NCBI GenBank assembly: GCA_016783545.1
Contig: JADHWJ010000007.1
Coordinates: 1 to 45,235, forward strand
Source of the DNA: Candidatus Aenigmatarchaeota archaeon
GTDB lineage: Archaea > Aenigmatarchaeota > Aenigmatarchaeia > QMZP01
Length of the DNA stretch: 45,235 nucleotides
Reading direction: 5' to 3'
The translations under genes and the position numbers were made by a program. Under the pieces are notes generated by a model. The model had not been told where the DNA came from. It worked only from the letters and a program-made list of their open reading frames with translations, and did no database searches. This document shows positions 42,383 through 45,235 of this stretch, in pieces. Every line of letters starts with the position of its first letter. Position 1 is the stretch's first letter.

Positions 42383-42477
42383 TGAGCTGCTATACCAATT
42401 ACTATTTAATATAATTACAGCCACTTAAATATTGTCTCTGAAATCTTAAATATAATCTAAAACAAATAATTCTAAGA

Positions 42478-42578
42478 TTGCTATGATAGAATCTGTCCGC
42501 AGGGCTTTTGGGTGCAGCATTTTTCAGGAAATAAAATCTAATGGAGGTAACCAATAAAGGGTTGCTATGATAGAATCT
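42478..42578 (+). repeat. 17-nt direct repeat pair around two start codons
   Basis: TTGCTATGATAGAATCT occurs at 42478-42494 and again at 42562-42578, 84 nt apart and in the same frame. Each copy contains an ATG followed by Ile-Glu-Ser: the first starts the upstream ORF, the second the SpoIIM-like gene. Confidence 0.9.
42483..42557 (+). CDS. 24-codon upstream ORF before the SpoIIM-like gene
   Basis: ATG to TAA, MIESVRRAFGCSIFQEIKSN + four residues. Its first four residues repeat those of the following gene. A TATA-like CTTAAATATA (42445-42454) is about 30 nt upstream, so this short frame is likely the first translated on the mRNA. Its stop lies 9 nt before the next start, and GGAGGT (42543-42548) sits inside its end, so ribosomes leaving it may reinitiate. 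Either a leader peptide or the relic of a duplicated start. Confidence 0.45.
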   Translation: MIESVRRAFGCSIFQEIKSNGGNQ

Positions 42579-43364
42579 TTTGTTAATATAAAAGAAATCC
42601 ACAAAAAGCCATATTACATGTTTATTTGGGCTGTTATTCTTGGCTCTATTTCGGTTTTTATTTCAAATACAATATCGTACCAGATAGAAGGACCTGTTTC
42701 AATAAATCTTTCAGGTTTCTTCACGATTCTTTTCATTGTATTTCCCTCAGCATACTTCATTACGCGCCTTATACATCATGAAGAGGTTATTGAAGAGAAT
42801 TATATAGAAAAACATTCCAAGAAAAGTATGTGGAAACGGCATGAAAAATACCTGCTCGCCTTTCTTTTTTTCTTTTTAGGGCTAACTATTACATTTGCAT
42901 TCTGGTCTAGTGTATTACCATCTGATTTCTTTCAAATGCAGGTATTAAAGATTAACCAGATACAAGGAAAAGCAACGGATGTCAATGCCAGCTTTAATTC
43001 GTTTGGAAATATATTTATGAACAATATACAGGTTATGCTCTTTTCATTCATATTTTCCTTTATATTTGGAGCCGGAGCAGTCTTTATAATTGTCTGGAAC
43101 GCGAGTATACTCGGTGTATATGTTGGTATGATATCAAAATCTATATGGGAGATACCCTTAGTATCTATGTCGTTTCTTCCGCATGGGATACCAGAGATAT
43201 CCGCATATCTATGCGCTGGTCTTGCTGGAAGCCTTATTTCTGTTGCTATAATAAGAAGGAATAAGATGGAAGTTGTCAAAGGTGTTGCTCTGGATGCTTT
43301 GAAATTATTTGGTTTGGCAATACTTCTTATTTTTATTGCAGCTGTTATAGAAGTTTATCTCTAA
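42567..43364 (+). CDS. SpoIIM-like (DUF95) integral membrane protein
   Basis: 265 residues with about six hydrophobic segments (e.g. YMFIWAVILGSISVFISNTI; LAFLFFFLGLTITFAFW; IQVMLFSFIFSFIFGAGAVFIIVWNASILGVYVG; LFGLAILLIFIAAVIEVYL). The FLPHGIPEISAYLCAGLAG motif is diagnostic of the stage II sporulation M family, widespread in archaea with unclear role. A GGAGGT ribosome-binding site lies in the upstream ORF. Confidence 0.9.
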   Translation: MIESFVNIKEIHKKPYYMFIWAVILGSISVFISNTISYQIEGPVSINLSGFFTILFIVFPSAYFITRLIHHEEVIEENYIEKHSKKSMWKRHEKYLLAFLFFFLGLTITFAFWSSVLPSDFFQMQVLKINQIQGKATDVNASFNSFGNIFMNNIQVMLFSFIFSFIFGAGAVFIIVWNASILGVYVGMISKSIWEIPLVSMSFLPHGIPEISAYLCAGLAGSLISVAIIRRNKMEVVKGVALDALKLFGLAILLIFIAAVIEVYL

Positions 43365-43390
43365 TTTTGCCCAAAGGGGGGTATTTGTAG

Positions 43391-43548
43391 TTTAAATACT
43401 TTTCGGTGGGTAAAGCTTAAAAGTCATTGTTTGATAATTGTAGTAATTGACTGCACATTATTTCGTTATAAGACGTTAAACAATACAGTCAATGAATTGA
43501 GAGGAGAGAGCTCCTCTTACTATAGGCTTAAAAATAGGAGGTATACTT
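43391..43548 (+). promoter_or_regulatory. Promoter and long structured leader
   Basis: TATA-like TTTAAATAC (43391-43399) would start transcription near 43420, giving a ~130-nt leader, long for this genome. It holds a stem ATTGACTG / CAGTCAAT (43446-43453, 43486-43493), then a stem AGAGGAG / CTCCTCT (43500-43506, 43511-43517), then the strong Shine-Dalgarno AGGAGG (43536-43541). The CTCCT of the second stem can alternatively pair with the Shine-Dalgarno, so two mutually exclusive folds are possible. A regulatory role is inferred. Confidence 0.5.
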
Positions 43549-43815
43549 ATGGAAGCTATCTTAGCAGGAGTAGCAGTCCTTGCAATCCCAGTACTTGCAG
43601 AATACGCAAAACTTAGAGTAAAAGCAGAAAAAGCATTCAACTTGATTGCTGGTGCAGGTATTATGTCTGTTCTTTCAGCAAACATGATTGGTTTGAACAC
43701 AATTAGTGGTACTGAAGCAGTTGTATCAAGCGGTTCAATGCTTTTCAGCGTAATTTCATGGATTTTGCTATTAGTTGGAGCTCTTTGGGCTACATACAAA
43801 CTAACAATGAAATAA
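43549..43815 (+). CDS. Small membrane protein with strong ribosome-binding site
   Basis: 88 residues: hydrophobic segments at about 1-18 (ILAGVAVLAIPVLAEY), 32-48 (LIAGAGIMSVLSANMIG) and 62-83 (SMLFSVISWILLLVGALWATY). No family recognised. Very regular codon choice, a near-perfect AGGAGG site and a strong T-rich terminator suggest high expression. Cytoplasmic loop carries Lys/Arg (KLRVKAEKAF). Confidence 0.75.
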   Translation: MEAILAGVAVLAIPVLAEYAKLRVKAEKAFNLIAGAGIMSVLSANMIGLNTISGTEAVVSSGSMLFSVISWILLLVGALWATYKLTMK

Positions 43816-43829
43816 ACCGATTAATTTAG

Positions 43830-43864
43830 TTTTTTTATTTTTTTCTATATTTTTTTATTTTTTT
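43830..43864 (+). terminator. Oligo-T transcription terminator
   Basis: Three T runs of seven or more (43830-43836, 43838-43844, 43851-43856 and on to 43864) follow the stop codon by ~15 nt, the usual archaeal intrinsic terminator. Confidence 0.6.
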
Positions 43865-43926
43865 AGTTATAGGTTTCTTTCGTGAACCTTTCTTGTAGGA
43901 AGTCGGAAGACTCCAAGAAATGTTCT

Positions 43927-43951
43927 TTTAATAGTTTTAAAAACTATTAAA
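43927..43951. promoter_or_regulatory. Perfect 25-nt palindrome upstream of the ferredoxin gene
   Basis: Arms of 12 bp (half TTTAATAGTTTT) around a single central base. It lies 88 nt before the ferredoxin start, upstream of its TATA box (44004-44013). A dimeric regulator site or a terminator hairpin are both possible. Confidence 0.4.
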
Positions 43952-44038
43952 CAATAAATATATTCAATAATGCTGACTATTCATTCCTAGCGTTTTGTCA
44001 GAAACTATAAATATAAAATTTAATGGTAAAAATATCAT

Positions 44039-44209
44039 ATGATACGAATAAATGGTAAGAAATGTCTGAAATGTGCTGGATGTGTAGGGATATGTCCAGT
44101 AAATGCACTTACACTAAAAGATGAAATAAAATGCAGTGAAGACTGCACTGATTGCGGGATATGTGTAGATTTTTGCCCTGTTGCGGCGATTTCATTGGAG
44201 AGTGAATAA
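44039..44209 (+). CDS. Dicluster [4Fe-4S] ferredoxin
   Basis: 56 residues with two CxxCxxCxxxCP motifs: C9, C12, C15, C19 and C36, C39, C42, C46 (CPVNAL and CPVAAI), the classic 2[4Fe-4S] fold. TATA-like ACTATAAATA ~26-30 nt before the ATG (leaderless). Its stop is one base before the geranylgeranyl reductase start; such reductases take electrons from a ferredoxin, so a functional pair is likely. Confidence 0.93.
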   Translation: MIRINGKKCLKCAGCVGICPVNALTLKDEIKCSEDCTDCGICVDFCPVAAISLESE

Positions 44210-44210
44210 T

Positions 44211-45227
44211 ATGTTTCCTAAATTTCCAGACAGTGTAGATGTTCTTGTTGTTGGTCTAGGCCCGGCAGGTTCAGCTATATGCAAAACATGTGCAAAAACT
44301 GGTCTTAATGTTCTTGGTGTTGAAAAAAGACCTGAAATTGGCGCTCCAAAGCGATGTGCAGAAGGACTAAGCAAAGGCAGTCTGGAAAGGATTGGTATTG
44401 ATTATAGTGATAGGTGGGCAAGGCAGCCTATACATGGCGCAAGAGTTTATGCACCAAATGGAAAGTTTGTTGAGGTTAATTATAATGGACCTGAAGGGTG
44501 GATAGTTGATAGAAAGGTTTTCGATAAATTCCTTGCAGTTGATGCTGTGAATGCAGGTGCAAAAGTCTTTTCAAATGCAGAGGTTGTTTCTCTGATAAAA
44601 GAAGATGAAAAGGTTGTTGGGGCAAAGATTGAATTTGATGGTGAAGTTTTTGAAGTAAGAGCAAAAATCGTGGTTGCATCTGACGGTGTTGAATCAAAGA
44701 TAGCAAGAGAGGCTGGTCTTATGACAAACAACAAACAGATCAATTACACATCAGGAGCACAATTTGAAATGGCAGGTCTTAAGCTTAAAGATGAAAATTT
44801 CATGGAATTATTTTTTGGAACAGATATAGCAAGTGGTGGTTATGTCTGGATTTTCCCAAAAGGTGATGGTACAGCTAATGTTGGAATCGGTATCAGAAAG
44901 CCATGGGCAAAGAAGACAGCACTTGAATATCTACAAAAATTTGTAGAAAAACATCCTGGTCTTAAAGACGGATCCATTGTTGAAGTGAATGCTGGTGGAG
45001 TGCCTGTTGGTGGACTTTTAAAGGATATGGTTCTTGATAATTTTGTGGTTGTTGGGGATGCAGCTCATCATGTAAATCCAATACATGGTGGAGGTATTTC
45101 ATTATATTTGCTCAAAAACTCTTTTGAAGTATCACCTGATTTTATTGCTTCTGAAACAACTTCTCCTGCAATCCTTCCACCCACATATGCTTCTGAAATA
45201 CCTCCACCATGTATTGGATTTACATGA
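44211..45227 (+). CDS. Geranylgeranyl reductase family flavoprotein (3' end scrambled)
   Basis: FAD-dependent enzyme saturating isoprenoid chains of archaeal membrane lipids. Seen: VDVLVVGLGPAGSAICKT (FAD Rossmann), GAPKRCAEGLSK, WIVDRKVFDKFLA and VVVGDAAHHVNPIHGGGIS. The authentic frame ends at 45101: from there the sequence is reverse-oriented, and the last ~40 encoded residues (LYLLKNSFEV...) are spurious. The true continuation, EAYVGGRIAGEVVSEAIKSG and on to FLSKY, is readable on the minus strand from 45193 to 45102. Start ATG 44211 overlaps the ferredoxin unit with a 1-nt gap. Treat as a partial gene. Confidence 0.9.
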   Translation: MFPKFPDSVDVLVVGLGPAGSAICKTCAKTGLNVLGVEKRPEIGAPKRCAEGLSKGSLERIGIDYSDRWARQPIHGARVYAPNGKFVEVNYNGPEGWIVDRKVFDKFLAVDAVNAGAKVFSNAEVVSLIKEDEKVVGAKIEFDGEVFEVRAKIVVASDGVESKIAREAGLMTNNKQINYTSGAQFEMAGLKLKDENFMELFFGTDIASGGYVWIFPKGDGTANVGIGIRKPWAKKTALEYLQKFVEKHPGLKDGSIVEVNAGGVPVGGLLKDMVLDNFVVVGDAAHHVNPIHGGGISLYLLKNSFEVSPDFIASETTSPAILPPTYASEIPPPCIGFT

Positions 45228-45235
45228 TGAGCTGC
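45060..45235. repeat. Fold-back inverted duplication at the right end
   Basis: 45060-45101 (42 nt) is repeated as a perfect reverse complement at 45194-45235, and the 92 nt between encode, in reverse, the natural continuation of the reductase. This is a template-switch/chimera pattern (multiple displacement amplification or misassembly) rather than natural gene structure. Confidence 0.93.

Noticed and set aside
43431-43616. 61-residue plus-strand frame in the leader of the small membrane protein
   Set aside because: No ribosome-binding site, overlaps the better-supported gene at 43549 and the leader stems; composition not protein-like.
45102-45235. Natural alternative C-terminus of the reductase
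   Set aside because: The residues have no similarity to the family, whereas the reverse strand encodes the expected continuation; the end is an inverted duplication.
1-45235. CRISPR array, insertion sequence, rRNA or tRNA genes
   Set aside because: No regularly spaced repeats, transposase frames with terminal repeats, or rRNA/tRNA cores were seen on either strand by eye; weakly structured or intron-bearing tRNAs could be missed without a dedicated search.

Overview
The window is low-GC archaeal chromosomal DNA. Evidence: archaeal-type ribosomal proteins (eL15, eL30, eS4, uL16/L10e), RNA polymerase subunit D with Fe-S cysteines, PCNA, an ATP-dependent DNA ligase, fibrillarin, TrmB- and ArsR-type regulators, an archaeal SRP RNA, and TATA boxes about 25 nt upstream of many start codons (leaderless genes). 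Small membrane proteins, short-armed SMC/Rad50 and a diversity-generating retroelement (DGR) fit a DPANN-type or similar small-genome archaeon; the exact phylum cannot be fixed from the sequence. A fold-back chimera at the right end is typical of amplified or single-cell DNA or of misassembly.

Layout. 1-1,400 (minus): the left part of a DGR: the start of avd (cut by the window edge), the template repeat (TR), a structured GC-richer spacer, and a target gene whose last codons are the variable repeat (VR). TR and VR differ almost only at template adenines; the reverse transcriptase should lie just left of the window. 1,450-4,750: eL15, a small membrane protein, PorB interrupted by an intein, and a small ORF. 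4,790-9,640: ftsZ, a membrane-anchored small protein, aspartyl-tRNA synthetase, adenosylhomocysteinase, an OB-fold protein. 9,680-15,200: PCNA, a GIY-YIG-like protein, TatD, DUF5661, a membrane DUF151 protein overlapping a membrane Lon-like (S16) protease, SRP RNA, a 47-residue Cys/His-rich protein not previously called because of its size, an RPA-like protein and a sugar transferase. 15,280-18,840: Rad50 with an intein exactly inside the Walker A motif.

18,880-25,860 (minus): a long translation/transcription cluster, uS17-uL14-tRNA-binding protein-uL24-eS4-uL5-uS14-uS8-eL30-NusA-RpoD, then a HAD protein, then uS12-uS7. Its leader holds two adjacent hairpins, one of which contains the first start codon and the Shine-Dalgarno. 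25,920-32,850: TrmB regulator, DNA ligase, zinc-ribbon protein, a three-gene cluster of unknown function led by an HTH protein, and fibrillarin. 32,850-39,900: pyrBI, a DHH phosphoesterase, AMMECR1, a membrane protein, uL16/L10e, dcd, a three-domain thymidylate synthase fusion, and a Nudix hydrolase. 39,890-45,235: a short-armed SMC, a SpoIIM-like membrane protein preceded by an upstream ORF with a duplicated start, an 88-residue membrane protein with a structured leader, and a dicluster ferredoxin next to a geranylgeranyl reductase whose 3' end is destroyed by an inverted duplication.

The most interesting items are the DGR, the two inteins placed in cofactor-binding motifs, the structured leaders at 25,811-25,860 and 43,420-43,548, the Cys-rich mini-protein, and the ThyA fusion.
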